Of a stretch of DNA of 64,000 bases, positions 11,614-22,534 are shown piece after piece. The notes beneath the pieces are model-generated. The model made no database searches. It was not told the DNA's origin and saw only the letters and a list, made by a program, of their open reading frames with translations. Every line of letters begins with the position of its first letter. Positions within the stretch are counted from its first letter, which is position 1. This DNA comes from Hemileia vastatrix (taxonomy: Eukaryota > Basidiomycota > Pucciniomycetes > Pucciniales > Zaghouaniaceae), in the NCBI GenBank assembly GCA_030280995.1, contig JASXTE010000014.1, positions 8,844,656-8,908,655 of the forward strand. The letters are read 5' to 3'. The position numbers and the translations under genes were made by a program.

Positions 11614-11743
11614 CAGTTTATAGTCTTAGTGGACTTCCTATAATTAAAAGACAAAGGCAGGATTCAACTAGAAACAGGGAAAATTTTGGAAACGAACATT
11701 ATGGGGTAGTTGTGTATAGAGCAGCCAGCCCATCAATTACCCC
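11614..11743 (-). other. Dyad copy plus GGGGTAATT hairpin (B1)
   Basis: 11614-11635 is one dyad motif with perfect AGTC/GACT arms. 11703-11743 is the B1 copy of a longer inverted repeat: on the minus strand GGGGTAATT, about 23 nt, then AACTACCCC, with one mismatch. B2 carries three homologues (29375, 29635, 32355). Confidence 0.6.
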
Positions 11744-11957
11744 CAAACTTGCCAATATTTAAATTAAGAAGGTTCCCCTGTGAACACTTCTTCCAATAAA
11801 TTTTTAAAATTTTCCAACACTATCTTCACCCATATTTTAAGAATTTTAAATTTCGAAAATTTCAAAGAAGGTATTCTTGCATTTCATTAAGTTTCATCAC
11901 AGTTTCGTCGCCCATATGCAGTGTAACAACTATAAAGTATTTTGATAAAAAAGAAGA

Positions 11958-12213
11958 TAGTTTATCCTTGTTGCGGAGGTCGATAAGATTTTTATAAACA
12001 TCATAGTTTATCCTCATTGCGGAGGAATCCATAAAAATTTTGTTGATATCATAGTTTATCCTCATTGCGGAGGAATCCATAATAATTTTGTTGATATCAT
12101 AGTTTATCCTCATTGCAGAGGGTAATAAAATTTGATAACTGTCATAGTTTATCCTCATTGCGGAGGAATCCATAAAATTTCGTCTATATCATAGTTTATC
12201 CTCATTGTGGAGG
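11958..12213 (-). repeat. Tandem dyad array at the pol 3' end (6 copies, 45-54 bp period)
   Basis: Dyads at 11958, 12004, 12052, 12100, 12145 and 12192. Each, on the plus strand, is TAGTTTAT, CCTC, a spacer such as ATTGCG, then GAGG (the first copy has a G-U type CCTT arm). The last copy overlaps the pol stop codon and encodes its FLHNEDKL end. The open frame over the array (repeating SAMRINYD) is probably a by-product. Confidence 0.85.
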
Positions 12214-13749
12214 AAGACTTTGGCACTCCTGGTGCCTCTAGGATAGAACCGTTTCACTTGATCGGCCACTACCCTCTTCTTCAATACTACTCCATCCAAC
12301 TCTTCTAACACATATGAACCGCCGGAAACTTGCTCCTTGATTTTATACGGTCCATTCCACCTATCTGCAAACATCTTTCCCCACTGACTTTCCAAACTCC
12401 TATTATACACCAAGACCATATCACCTGGGTTCAAAGGTTTCCTTAATCGATGTGCCAACCGCTCATCCCAATATCTAACTGATTGGTTTCTGATCTTCAT
12501 CATCCGCGAATATGCCTTTTCTAAATATTCTTCTTTCTTTTCTAGCTGCATCATTCTTGCACACAATAATTCTTCAGTAGTTTTGACCGTGTCACAGTCA
12601 GCTCCAAGATATGATTCAGCTTCTAAATCAACCGGAAAAACTTCTTTCTGTCCAAAAACAAGTTCATAAGGTGAAAATCCGGTTGTCCTTTTGGCAGTGA
12701 TTCGATCAGCAAATAAAACTAAAGGTAAATAGTGCCTCCACTTTTTGGCACTTGTCCCACACATTTTAACTAAAGCATCCTTAATAACTTGATGCCCTCT
12801 TTCAACCATGCCTTCAGCTTCAGGATAATATGGGGTTGCTACCCTAACCTTTGATCCAACTTTCAATACGGCCTCTTTAAACTCTGTCCCAAATTCAGGA
12901 CCTCCATCTACTGTTACCAACTTCATCACCCCATACCTATATACCCAATTTTTCAAAAAAAAATTCTGCCACATTTTTGGCAGTTAAATTAATAAGAGGC
13001 GCTGCCTCTACCCAACCAGATAAACCATCTCTGGCCACAATTAAATATTTATACCGTCCCTCTTTTATATGAACGGCATCTAAACTAACTCTCCCAAAGA
13101 GCGTATATTCACCGGTCGTGTGTCCAGGTTCTTTTGGCCTTAAATAACTTCGTCTTTGACATTCTTCGCATGACTGAACCCACTGTTTAACAGCCATCTT
13201 CATGCCAGGCCACCAGAATCGATCAGAAATTCTTCTAAACGTTTCTCCAACGCCTCTATGCCCGAGATCTTCATGCAGTGATTTCAAAACTAATTCTTGC
13301 CCCTTCTGTTGAGTTATAACTACTTGAGGATTTGGATACCTTCTCCTCATTAAAGGTCGACCAGATAGGTAAAACGTAGATGACTTCCTCTTGATAGCCA
13401 CCCAATCATTGTCTTCACAATCTTCTGGCCTCTCTAAAGTCAACAAATATTTGACTAACAAAAAATATAAACCTGTCTGACCCCAGACTTCATCTTGAAA
13501 ATCGATTAATATAACATCAATAGGGACTTCTATATCACCAATATCACCTGCACATGAATGAGCCAATAATTGTTGACCCCTAAATAAATCTTTAATCGAG
13601 CTATGTTGACGTTTTTCTTCTGAACCTTTGGATCCTTCGTAAACCGTATTTGAAAATACCTCTTTCTCTTTATCCACCTTTTTATTTAAATTCTCTAATT
13701 CTCCAACATATACACCATTCCTTAACTTACTACTATCCCACACTACCAA
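12189..13749 (-). pseudogene. B1 integrase with GPY/F domain, one frameshift
   Basis: Two overlapping frames (12937-13749, then 12189-12974) are joined by an indel in an A/T run near 12955. The N-terminal HHCC finger reads LHEDLGHRG then CEECQ. The catalytic triad is present: Asp in VSLDAVHIKEG, Asp in TVDGGPEF, Glu in EAEGMVERGHQ. The C-terminal part has WNGPYKIKEQ and no chromodomain, unlike the A elements. It inserts cDNA into the genome. The frame stops inside a dyad motif at 12189. Confidence 0.85.
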
Positions 13750-14356
13750 TCAATCTTCCTCTACATACACCACATCTTCTTCTACCTCCTTTCTACCGAA
13801 TTTATCTACACCTTTTCCAACACCTTTATTAACATGAAAACTATTTTCCAGCTTATCCTCTTGGTGGAGGTCATCATTACCATAATCTAAACACAATAGT
13901 CCTGCCAGTTTAACCTCATGGGGGAGGTATGGAAAGTCTTCAGCTCCTTTAGTGATGTCTTTGATAATAGGTATATCTTCATCAAACTCTTCTGAGTCTG
14001 AATCTTCTTCAGTGGTTGGTCTCCTTGATAAACCATCTGGCATAGTAAAATTCTTGACAGGCTTATGAACCAAATCAAACAAAAAATGTTTAATAAAAGC
14101 TACCCATCTCTTCATGGGTGCGTTCGGTGAACTTGGGGAATTAATCATCTGGATTAACGATTTCACATCCACTTGCAACTCAAAATGTTACCCCCACAAA
14201 ATATGCTGAAGTTTCTTTAGTATTTTTGCCACACCACATAATTACAATTTTGGTTGAGAATATCTTGATTCAACCTCAGTAAATACTACAGATTCATACC
14301 TAACTGGCCTGATGTAACCAGCTTTATCCATCTGAGACAAAACCGCCCCAGCTGCA
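13750..14356 (-). pseudogene. B1 RNase H C-terminal part and linker
   Basis: Same frame as RT, separated by stops at 14359, upstream of 14178, and at 13750. The LFDLVHKP...MPDGLSRRP segment is the end of the RNase H / connection region of Ty3-type pol. The acidic linker that follows holds two coding dyads, at 13906-13927 (LPHEVKLAG) and 13849-13870 (LHQEDKLEN). B2 has one at the homologous place (27694). Confidence 0.75.
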
Positions 14357-14358
14357 AC

Positions 14359-16356
14359 CTAAATTGAATCAAATGCTAAATAAATTCTGCCAGCATCTTT
14401 TCCATAATCCAACTTGTGCAGGACTAAATCCTTCCCTACAACCTCCTTCAACTTCACAAACGCCTTCTCACACTCTTCATCCCACTCCCAATCTGCATCC
14501 TTTCTCGTTAACCGTCTCAATGGAGCTGCCAATGAAGAAAAATCCTTAATAAACATTCTAACATATACGCAAACGCCTAAAAACCCTCTGACTTCAGTCG
14601 TATTCTTGGGTCTTGGCCAGGACTGAATTTTGTTAACTTTTATCTTGGACATAATCCTACCCTCTCTAGATACCACATGGCCTAATATTTCTAAGGCTGG
14701 CACACAACATGAAAATTTTGAACCTGAAATAGTTAAACCAGCCTCTTCAATTTGAAACAAGATTCTTTCTATTGTAATTGCAAACTCCCAAATGAATTTG
14801 CGTATCCCAGGGTTCTCTTCCAACACCTGGTTATTATAGTTGGTTGTTGGTCCCTTAATTCCTCCATCATCTATAAAGATTCCAGCATATTGTGGAATTT
14901 CGTCTTGAAGGATCCAAGCCATCTGAGCTTGATAAACTGCAACTGAATTTGTTGCTCCTTGAGGTAATCTTGTTAACTGTAAACGTCCTAGTGGTGTATC
15001 GAATGTAGTGAGAGGCCTTGAGTCCGGATGTAACTCTCTCTCATCATATCCACCCATAATATCTCCCAAACCATAACACACTCTCCCTGCAAACGCTTCA
15101 ACAAACTCCTCAGAACTAGGCGGTATCCCAGCATCTTTTATTGTAACCCTATTTAATTCCCTAAGATCATGAACAACTCTAAGCTTTCCATTCGGTTTCT
15201 TGATATAAAATACCGGACTAGAATAACTTGACGTTGATTCCTCATACAGTCCAGTGCATATCTGCTCTCTGACAACTTCAATATAGGCTTCTTTTAATGC
15301 AGCCGGAATAGGAATCGGTTTCTGCTGCCACAGTTCATGACATACCACAGAAATCTTGTAAGGCTCCCCATAGGAATGCTTCAACACACCCCTCTCCTCT
15401 TCTACAAAAGCAATGGCCTTCTCTCGCTTGACCATCACATCCAACAACAACTTCTTCTCTTCACCAGAAAACCAACCATCAGGTCCAAAATTAACAACAC
15501 CCCATCTCTCAAAAGTGATTCTTGACGTCTCAGAAAATTCAGGCGGATTCTTTACCAATGGACTTTCATAAGGATCTCTTGATAACCTTGGTCTTCTCAA
15601 GGGTGGATTTAATTCGGCAGGTAGCGGTTCATTAATAGGTCGAACTTTATTTGCTACTTTCCTATATTTGGCTGCGTCCACATCTAAATAAGCTTGAGGT
15701 AAATCATTTAATTTTGTATCGCCATTAAAAAATTCATCAAATAAATCTTCTTCATCGTTAGAATCAGAATAAGAAAAATTAGAAAAATATTTTAATTCAT
15801 TATTAAATTTTATCCTTTTCTCCTTTCCCTCGTCTAATTTATAAACAGATTTTCCAACACCTTTTCTTCCCTTATCCAACAGTAAATCACCTGTAAAGAA
15901 AGTTGGCAGTTTAACCTCTTGCTGGAGAACCGGAATTGAATTTTCACAAAAATTATTTTTTTGTGTTTTAATTATACTGAGATTTTTAATTGGGTTTTGA
16001 TGTGATTTTTGCAGTTTAACCTCTTGCTGGAGGTCAAAAATAGAAGGAGATACTTGCAGTTTAACCTCTTGCTGGAGGTCCAAAAACATACCCTTCCAAT
16101 TTTTATCCAACCTAATTTGGCCCATTTTGCCTTTTTCACCATTTTTAAATTTAATAGAAAAACAGGGTAAATCCAATAAACATATAGAAAAGTCCAAAAC
16201 GTATTTGCACTCCAAAGTAATATTAACAGAAAATAATTGAGAATCCACTTGAGTTATCATTAAGTGAGCTGACCTATTGCAATCGGGGATCTCATCCTGA
16301 GGAGAGATTACAACATTAGAGTGATCAGCCCCTGCTACCCCAAAAAATGAGGGCAT
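14359..16356 (-). CDS. B1 reverse transcriptase / RNase H (pol, -1 frame)
   Basis: 665 codons open from ATG 16356, in the -1 frame to the protease. Residues 1-260 are a variable linker with three dyad-encoded LQQEVKL repeats. RT follows: KKPNGKLRVVHDLRELN, LGDIMGGYDE, RLPQGATNS. The catalytic motif is FIDD at 14866-14877 (about residue 494) instead of the usual YxDD. The RNase H start is LVLHKLDYG...IYLAFDS. Entry is probably by frameshifting at 16341 rather than at the ATG. It ends early at a stop in RNase H. Confidence 0.88.
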   Translation of the reverse strand: MPSFFGVAGADHSNVVISPQDEIPDCNRSAHLMITQVDSQLFSVNITLECKYVLDFSICLLDLPCFSIKFKNGEKGKMGQIRLDKNWKGMFLDLQQEVKLQVSPSIFDLQQEVKLQKSHQNPIKNLSIIKTQKNNFCENSIPVLQQEVKLPTFFTGDLLLDKGRKGVGKSVYKLDEGKEKRIKFNNELKYFSNFSYSDSNDEEDLFDEFFNGDTKLNDLPQAYLDVDAAKYRKVANKVRPINEPLPAELNPPLRRPRLSRDPYESPLVKNPPEFSETSRITFERWGVVNFGPDGWFSGEEKKLLLDVMVKREKAIAFVEEERGVLKHSYGEPYKISVVCHELWQQKPIPIPAALKEAYIEVVREQICTGLYEESTSSYSSPVFYIKKPNGKLRVVHDLRELNRVTIKDAGIPPSSEEFVEAFAGRVCYGLGDIMGGYDERELHPDSRPLTTFDTPLGRLQLTRLPQGATNSVAVYQAQMAWILQDEIPQYAGIFIDDGGIKGPTTNYNNQVLEENPGIRKFIWEFAITIERILFQIEEAGLTISGSKFSCCVPALEILGHVVSREGRIMSKIKVNKIQSWPRPKNTTEVRGFLGVCVYVRMFIKDFSSLAAPLRRLTRKDADWEWDEECEKAFVKLKEVVGKDLVLHKLDYGKDAGRIYLAFDSI
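15907..16078 (-). repeat. Three dyad motifs inside B1 pol coding sequence
   Basis: Copies at 15907, 16012 and 16057 (plus strand CAGTTTAA, CCTC, TTGCTG, GAGG; the first has GAGA). In the pol frame they translate to LQQEVKL followed by P or Q. Arms and box match the non-coding copies, so the nucleotide motif itself appears to be maintained. Confidence 0.8.
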
Positions 16357-16775
16357 TCATCCCTTTCTAACAAACATAATTCACCAGAAGCCGTCCGTTT
16401 TATATGCCGCTTCTTGGTGCAAACACAACACTGGCACAGAGTAGTAGTCCCTGGCCGTGTTTCCCAACCTTCATCTCCAGGAGGCGCTAACCGCATATGT
16501 AACCTCCGCATATCTTCACCAGTGATTTCCAAACTAATCCCCATGCCAGCTTGATACCCTATCCTGGTCTCAAAATCCATAAAAAAAGGACCACCAAGAA
16601 CAGTTTTGACTGCTCCTCTGGCCACATAAAAGTGAACCTTACCAACAGATCCACCAATGCCTAACCTGACATTCTCAGATGTGCCCATCAGCTCTGTTGC
16701 ATGCCCTCCAATGCCTCTGAGGTTTCCCCCAGTTCCACTTTTAATTGGCAAGCCTATACTTGTCGCTTGCTCCAA
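16335..16775 (-). CDS. B1 protease C-terminal part
   Basis: Continues the protease after a frameshift near 16741-16775. It has SIGLPIKSGTGGNLRGIGG, then VLGGPFFMDF, the flap/C-terminal region of retropepsins. A CQCCVCTKKR cysteine cluster lies near the end, also present in B2. It ends just after the slippery heptamer. Confidence 0.75.
   Translation of the reverse strand: MEQATSIGLPIKSGTGGNLRGIGGHATELMGTSENVRLGIGGSVGKVHFYVARGAVKTVLGGPFFMDFETRIGYQAGMGISLEITGEDMRRLHMRLAPPGDEGWETRPGTTTLCQCCVCTKKRHIKRTASGELCLLERDECPHFLG
16341..16347 (-). promoter_or_regulatory. Candidate -1 ribosomal frameshift site (T TTT TTG)
   Basis: In the protease frame the heptamer is in X XXY YYZ register, three codons before the stop, and the -1 frame is the RT frame. 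The -1 frame reads through to GADH, matching B2 after its own heptamer. U UUU UUR is a known slippery type. A downstream RNA structure was not resolved. Confidence 0.65.
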
Positions 16776-17958
16776 TAAAAATTAAATTAATTTGAGACCC
16801 TGAATCTACCAAGGCCTTTACTTCTTTACCATTAAGAGTTACCACCAGGTAACCCAGGGGAGCGGAAAAATGTGTATCTACATCTTCCCCAAACTTTTCA
16901 ACATTTTCACAAATATATTCAACCTCTCCAGTGGAAACCCAACACCTCATCAAATGCTTCTTTTGCTTTTCAGCAAGCACTGGACTAATCGTAAATAACT
17001 CACCCAAAGATAAGGGAATCTGCAGTTGATTCACCCTATTCAAAACTACGTCCATTGCATTAGCTTGACCAGAAACTACTGGCCGCTCATACTGGACCTT
17101 TGATTTAACAACCTTGGCCCTGGGTACCTCTTGAGGTCCAACCGAGCCATCTTCACCCCCCATTATAACATCTTCACTTTCTATAACCCTAACTCCATCA
17201 CCAGCTTCTTGCACTAATCCTGATCCATCGCTAGTCCTTCTTACTCCCTCCATTGTGATGGGACCGCTAAAACTTGGTCTGGGTAGAGACGCCAACGGTA
17301 CGTCCTCCTCAGAATCCGAATCATCCTCTGGCATAGGCTCACCATTTAAATCAAACTTGCCATAACTAGGGGGCCCCATATCAGCAATCCCCTTCTGAAT
17401 TTTATATAATTTGTCCTTAGAGTAAGGGTTCAATTTGTTGGCGGCAGTTTGAGCACTAGAATTCTTGTCCTTAGAGTAAGGGTTCACTTTGTTATTGGCC
17501 TTGCCAGGATTAGCCCTAAATTGGCTCTGAATGCTACTCTTCGCCTTAGTAGCAGCTGCTCTTCTAGCAGCATTAAGATCATATTCACCAGCCATACAGC
17601 TACCCTCAACCTGGGAAACCGTTGCCAGCTCTAAACCTCCAAAAGAAGTAGAAAATGTGGCTTTACTGACCTCTTTCTCTTTACCTTTGTCAGCTTTTCC
17701 ACCATTACCATTAACATTTTTGCCACCCTTGGCATTAACATCTTCATCCGTCACCTCTTCAAATCTGGCTCTCCTTTCAGCCGTTAAACTTCTTCTGACC
17801 AAATCAGAAGGAGACTGTCCATCACTGGGCTTGATGAACGAACCATCAGGAAATTTAAAAACTTTACCGTCAAAAAGAACTCGCCCAGCATCCATATCCT
17901 TATCAAGAGCAAAACAAACTGTTGCTCTGTGCCCCCTCCTATTACAATAGGAGCACAC
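16741..17958 (-). CDS. B1 Gag zinc knuckle and protease active site
   Basis: It begins at a CCHC knuckle CSYCNRRGHRATVC, followed by a KFPDGSFIKPSDGQSPSDLV segment conserved in B2 and a long charged linker. Near its end is the aspartic protease site ALVDSGSQINLI. Translation then leaves the homologous frame at an indel, and 16335-16775 continues. The knuckle binds RNA; the protease cleaves the polyprotein. The true start lies further upstream in Gag. Confidence 0.8.
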   Translation of the reverse strand: MCSYCNRRGHRATVCFALDKDMDAGRVLFDGKVFKFPDGSFIKPSDGQSPSDLVRRSLTAERRARFEEVTDEDVNAKGGKNVNGNGGKADKGKEKEVSKATFSTSFGGLELATVSQVEGSCMAGEYDLNAARRAAATKAKSSIQSQFRANPGKANNKVNPYSKDKNSSAQTAANKLNPYSKDKLYKIQKGIADMGPPSYGKFDLNGEPMPEDDSDSEEDVPLASLPRPSFSGPITMEGVRRTSDGSGLVQEAGDGVRVIESEDVIMGGEDGSVGPQEVPRAKVVKSKVQYERPVVSGQANAMDVVLNRVNQLQIPLSLGELFTISPVLAEKQKKHLMRCWVSTGEVEYICENVEKFGEDVDTHFSAPLGYLVVTLNGKEVKALVDSGSQINLIFIGASDKYRLAN

Positions 17959-18066
17959 CTTTGGCTCATTGTAGCCACCTCTATAACTACTACCACGATT
18001 CCCACCATTTCTCCCATTGCCTGGGAAGCGGTTACCATTATTATTGCCATTATAATTTGGACGTTC

Positions 18067-18925
18067 CTAACCTCTGGACTGATAAGAAGTTGACGTCAAC
18101 GAAGAAGCGATTGGGGCCTTGTTAGACTTCTGTGTCTGTTGAACAAATATTTTTAATTTCTTCGTTAAATCAGCCAAATCATTGACCATCTTATTATCTA
18201 CATTGCCCTCAACTTTAGCAGCAGGTAATCCCATTTGTGCCTTCTTGGCCTCCTGGGCTTTGACCATAATATCGTTGTTTTCGGCCAAAACTTCGCTGAC
18301 CTTGCTAACATATTGAGTGTATGACTCTTGATATTTGTCCAACGCCAATAACTTTAGATGGGCTTGAATATTGTCCTTGATAACCTACAGAGCCGGCAGC
18401 TCCTTCATCAAATCTTTTCTTGAAAGATCCTTCAAGACGTCCATTCGAATATCCCTGCTGCATGCTGACCAAAACAAATATTTTGCTTGGTTCTCATGCA
18501 CTAACTTGTCCACCAGTATGAGATGTTCCACCACTTCATCAAACTGAACACAGAGCTTTTTGAAGTCAGCCATAGAAGAAACTCCACCTTTTTTCTTGCC
18601 AGTCTCCAACAATTTTATTGAGGTCCATCATAGTAAACCTAACACCCCATCTATCAACCATAGCTTTAGAAAGCTTAACCCAATCCTTGTCCTTAAATGC
18701 CTGCATAGCAATAACCTCTTTTTTCACCTCCCTATCAGCAATAAAAAACCTAACTTGCTTCACCATATCCACATGAGAAGCACCATCAACAGCAGTAGCA
18801 GCTTCATACCTGCAAATGAACCATTTAAACTCCTCCCCATCAAACTTTGGGCCATCCCAAGAAACAATTCTAACTGAGGGAGTAAGAGGGTTAGAAGATC
18901 CAGAAGCAACAGCAGAAGAAGACAT
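18067..18925 (-). pseudogene. B1 Gag capsid region, broken
   Basis: ATG 18925 is the probable Gag start (MSSSAVASGSSN). Pieces 18566-18925, 18385-18612 and 18067-18348 align in order with B2 Gag (22622-23506): VDGASHVDMVKQVRFF, DRWGVRFTMMDLNK, HENQAKYLFWSA and LADLTKKLKIFVQ. One frameshift near 18600 and stops near 18385 and 18067 break it. Capsid function is inferred from position. Confidence 0.75.
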
Positions 18926-18968
18926 CCCAATAAGTAATGAAAAGCGTTAACAATTGATAAAATAACAA

Positions 18969-19029
18969 GCCTCTTGCAGGCAATAACAAAAATCCAATTA
19001 GAGTTCCAGAAAATATGCCTCTTGCAGGC
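18969..19029 (-). other. Two identical short hairpins in the B1 leader
   Basis: GCCTGCAAGAGGC (minus strand) occurs at 18969-18981 and 19017-19029: a GCCT/AGGC stem with a 5-nt loop. They lie between PBS and Gag ATG, where packaging or dimerisation signals usually sit (inference). Confidence 0.5.
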
Positions 19030-19081
19030 TAAGAACGTTCTTGATCCAAGTAAGTCTTTAAAGAAAGCTAGATAAATCAAA

Positions 19082-19098
19082 CCCCACGTTGGGCACCA
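19082..19098 (-). other. B1 primer-binding site, tRNA-Lys type
   Basis: The minus strand reads TGGTGCCCAACGTGGGG, two bases after the 5' LTR end. It is one base off the well-known tRNA-Lys(1,2) primer site of retroviruses, TGGCGCCCAACGTGGGG. Confidence 0.75.
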
Positions 19099-19100
19099 AC

Positions 19101-20181
19101 TATGGTAAGGTAAACTCTTACAGTCGCCTTGCTGTAAGCAGAATCTGGAGGAGATGTGTGGATTTAGCTGAAAACCCTGTCCTTCCAATAAAAATAACAA
19201 AATGGGAATTCTAAATCACTAAGCTAACCAGTCTACTTGGATCTGATTGTTAAAAATAATGAAACTCTAAAATATTTAACGCTTATTGAGATTTAAGTAA
19301 AAGTGGCTGTTGAGAAAGAAATACTGATAACAACAATTAAGGTGTACCAGTGAAAGATCTGAAAAGATTGACTTTTATGTTTTTATAATAATTTGAATTT
19401 TTATGAGACAGTAATAATCAAGTCCCAGTTATGAAGACCTTTCTAAAGATACCCTGTATGAAGTGTGATTTAAATTGTTGAGTAGTATTTCTAAAATGTT
19501 ATAAATAAAATAAAAAGTTATAAGGGTATTACAATTTATTATTTAATTTGTTGAGTAATAAAAAATGAGACCGTGGTGGTTAAAGATTAAGCTGTATGAT
19601 GTATCTCCCCCCTCAATTTCGAGTCTGAGAGACTCTTAAGTATTCCTAGTCACGTGCCTAAGTTTTCCCCTCCAAAGCTCACCCAGAGTCAATCCGGAGC
19701 CCGTACAGAGTCTGTCCAGACTTCCAGACTCAATTAGAACCTTTAAAACTATAATAAAAAATCTAGAAAAATTACACATGATAGAGCCATTTCCCCTTTA
19801 CCTTCCAAACTAATTTTCGTAGTCTGCGCAGCTCTAATTACCCTGTGAAAATTCATCAAAGTTAAGTAATTTCTGAAAACGTAAATATTTCTATAAATCT
19901 TTAAAATTTATTTAAAAATAAAAGAAAAACAGTAAAAATTCTGGAAAAATTTACCAAGTTTCTTGAGTGACTCGACGTGATACTTATAAATTTTTCAGAT
20001 TGTAAAAATAAGTTTCCTCCATAAAATAAATTGATTTCGTGTAGGCATTTGCTTTTAACCATATATTTAAAATTCAAATAAATTTAATAAAGCCCTTTTA
20101 TAAAATAATAACACCAATCTTGCACGCCATAATAAATCCATTTACATACATAAATGCCATACTAAAATTTAGGCTACCACA
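19101..20181 (-). repeat. B1 5' LTR
   Basis: A 1081-bp copy matching 6697-7806 with scattered differences and a short deletion in the GGAGTCC tract. It is followed by GCGT at 20182-20185, the target-site duplicate. Confidence 0.9.
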
Positions 20182-20185
20182 GCGT

Positions 20186-20728
20186 AAAATCTTTTCTTCA
20201 AATGAAACAACCTTTCAGATGTTATGCTCAAATATTTATTGAAAAATCATTTGAATGTGAAAATAAAAGGTGGGATAAATCCCATAGAGAATAAACTTTT
20301 AAAAATCATGATGAAGCACTGATTTATACAGTCCACTTCAATTTACAAGGTAATAACAAATTAAAAGACCCATTTGTAGGGCCATTTGTTGTCAGAAGAA
20401 TAGTTGGTGATAATGCAGTTTAAGTTATCCTGTACTCTTCATATGGCAGGAAACACCCTGTGTTTCCAATATCTTTTCTGAAATCTTACACATCCAATAA
20501 TGATTTATTTCCAAAAGGAGGGGAAGACCAAAGAAGATCCCTATTGAAATCACTGAAACAGCAGAAATTAATAAGATTTTAAATGACAAAATAATCACTT
20601 CTGAAAAAGGTACCAAATACTTATTGAGATTCAAGAATAAATCTTCTAAATATGATTTTTGGATAACTGGGAATGAGATATCTAACCTCTCTGCTCTACT
20701 GAAGAAATATAAGAAGAATAAATCATAG
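20186..20728 (+). pseudogene. A1 integrase end and chromodomain, broken
   Basis: Continuation of A1 pol: VHFNLQGNNKLKDPFVGPFV (GPY/F region), then a chromodomain remnant corresponding to A3 TEYLLRYKNKSSEHDAWIPG. Several stops and a frameshift after about 20510. Chromodomains of this class steer integration to modified chromatin. Confidence 0.75.
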
Positions 20729-20749
20729 CATTTTCTTATTGTTTTTTTT

Positions 20750-21438
20750 GGAGTGAGGGAGTCAGCCAGGCTACTAGACTTACCCGGTAAAAAATAAATT
20801 ATTTACTAAGTTGAAGCCAGACCTTTATTTTTATTTTATTTAAAATGATTTAACTAATTGCTATAAGTAAAATAAGTAAATATTTAAATTTAATGTCTCT
20901 CATATTTTTATTCCCTAACAACTTCCTCACGACAGGTGAGATCTGAAATGAAAATATATTAATACTAAAAAAATAAATTCAAATTTTTTGTTTTAAGGTG
21001 ACATTTACAGGGTCTTTGAAATAAGTCAAATAATTTTGCATAAACAGTAAATACAGTATATTGATACATTCTTTACAGAAAAAACTTAATAATATTTGCA
21101 ATATTTTTTTCTTGAATATTCTCTTCTCTCATAGTCCTTTATATATAATTAAAAAATTTGTGGTTTATCTCCTTTTTGCCTATATAATGCCTTCCATTTT
21201 GGTTTTTTTTCCTTATTCCTTTACAACTTACAATTTTGTTATATACAATCAAATATTATAATATACTACTACTTCTGCTGCTTTAGCATTTAAAATAGCT
21301 TAAATTCTATAATCACAATGTAATAATAATAATCCATTCATACATTTTAATTGAGTTATAAAACATATAAGATTTAAAACTACATGCCTTGATTTAAATT
21401 CTTAAGTTACCCCCCCTCACTGCCCTTTGGACCACAAT
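20750..21438 (+). repeat. A1 polypurine tract and 3' LTR, first part
   Basis: GGAGTGAGGGAG at 20750-20761 is followed by TCAGCCAGGCTACTAGACTT, the chromovirus LTR head seen in A2 and A3. The LTR is cut at 21438 by B2 and ends at 34330-34363. No gene is seen. Confidence 0.7.
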
Positions 21439-22530
21439 TGTGGTCTTCCAACATTGGCAGGGGCCTTTGTCATGTTGTTTGGAGCTGTTTGTGCATGTCT
21501 TAATTGACATCTGTTGAAGAATTGGGTGTTTTTCTGGATTTATTCCGTGAATATTGGGAATGCGGATATGTGAGTACTATCATTGGATAGCCCCAGTTTT
21601 TCTATATATTTCATGTCTTGATGATATTTTTCATATTCTAAGTTTTAAGGGGTCATTTCCTCATTTTTCAGTTACAAAAGATAGCTGTTTAATTTTGTTT
21701 TTCACGTTTTACGGGCTAAACTTAAGTATTAGGGTTAAGTGCTTAGTACCATTAGATAGAGCTAATTTAGCTCTATATTTCATGTCTCAACGTTGTTATA
21801 GCGTAATTTTGTGTTTTAACTGTTTTAGTAGTTGTAGTGAATTTTTCTAAGTAGATTAGATGTTTTCATTGGTTTTCTGGCTTCAGGGAGGCCGGGCTGC
21901 TTCAGGTGGCACCTCCGACGTTGGGCAGCCTGCCCGCCTCTGTTTTAGGAGGTTGGGGAGTGCTTCTGGAGGGTTTTTATTCAATTTGGCTGGTACAGGT
22001 GCCAAATTTGTTGGTGTGCATGGGCTCTTAGATAGTTGTCTGTGTGTACATAGTGAATAAGACAGTTTTGAGCAACTTTAATTATCATAAAATCATCCAG
22101 AGGTGATATCCTTGTTCCTCACTCAGTTTTCACTGTTTTTTGGCCACAATTGGCTGTGTTTGTTGAAAGGTTAGTTCTTCATTTAACTCAACTTTAGCAA
22201 CAGGTTCTCTGGTATAGTCTTGCAAGCTATATCAAGTATTATTTCTGTCTCTGGAGTAGATTTGCAGCCTACATCAAGTATCTTTGCTTTATCTGGTGTG
22301 GACATTGGTCTACATTTCAGTTCTTTGGTCTGGTAGTCTGTCTGGGGACTACTTTCTTGGCTCATCAAGCAGTCAAGTGTGTTGAGAAAGGGGCTTTAGC
22401 AAACAGGAACCAACTTACTTTAGCAACTAAATCTCACTCTATTTTTCTAAAGGGACAGGGGATTTTCTCTCTGGGTTTTCTCCAACTCCCTTGGTCAAGG
22501 CCTATAGCTAGTACTATAGGATTGTCTACA
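21439..22530 (+). repeat. B2 5' LTR
   Basis: TGTGGTCTTCCAACATTGG start, GTCTACA end, 1092 bp. Copies of the same LTR are at 33299-34329, 63386-64000 and, inverted, 36068-37127. Small frames in it are not genes. It begins within a perfect palindrome ACCACAATTGTGGT (21431-21444). Confidence 0.88.
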
Positions 22531-22534
22531 TTTC

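Larger units (their letters stand above)
6697..20181 (-). mobile_element. Gypsy B1 with antisense accessory genes, 13.5 kb
   Basis: A complete LTR element. The 5' LTR is 19101-20181, tRNA-Lys-type PBS 19082-19098, gag-protease 16335-18925, RT-RNase H-integrase 12189-16356, polypurine tract 7807-7816 and 3' LTR 6697-7806. The roughly 4.4 kb between pol and the 3' LTR holds two oppositely oriented Zn-cluster genes and arrays of dyad motifs. Pol is fairly well preserved, with three stops and one frameshift. It is inserted in A1. Confidence 0.9.

Noticed and set aside
11862..12173. Repeat protein with SAMRINYD units
   Set aside because: Product of the tandem dyad array downstream of pol; no homologous frame in B2.
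11958..12213. CRISPR-like spaced repeats
   Set aside because: Spacers are short and similar to each other, repeats overlap the pol stop and lie in a eukaryotic-type retroelement; no cas genes.
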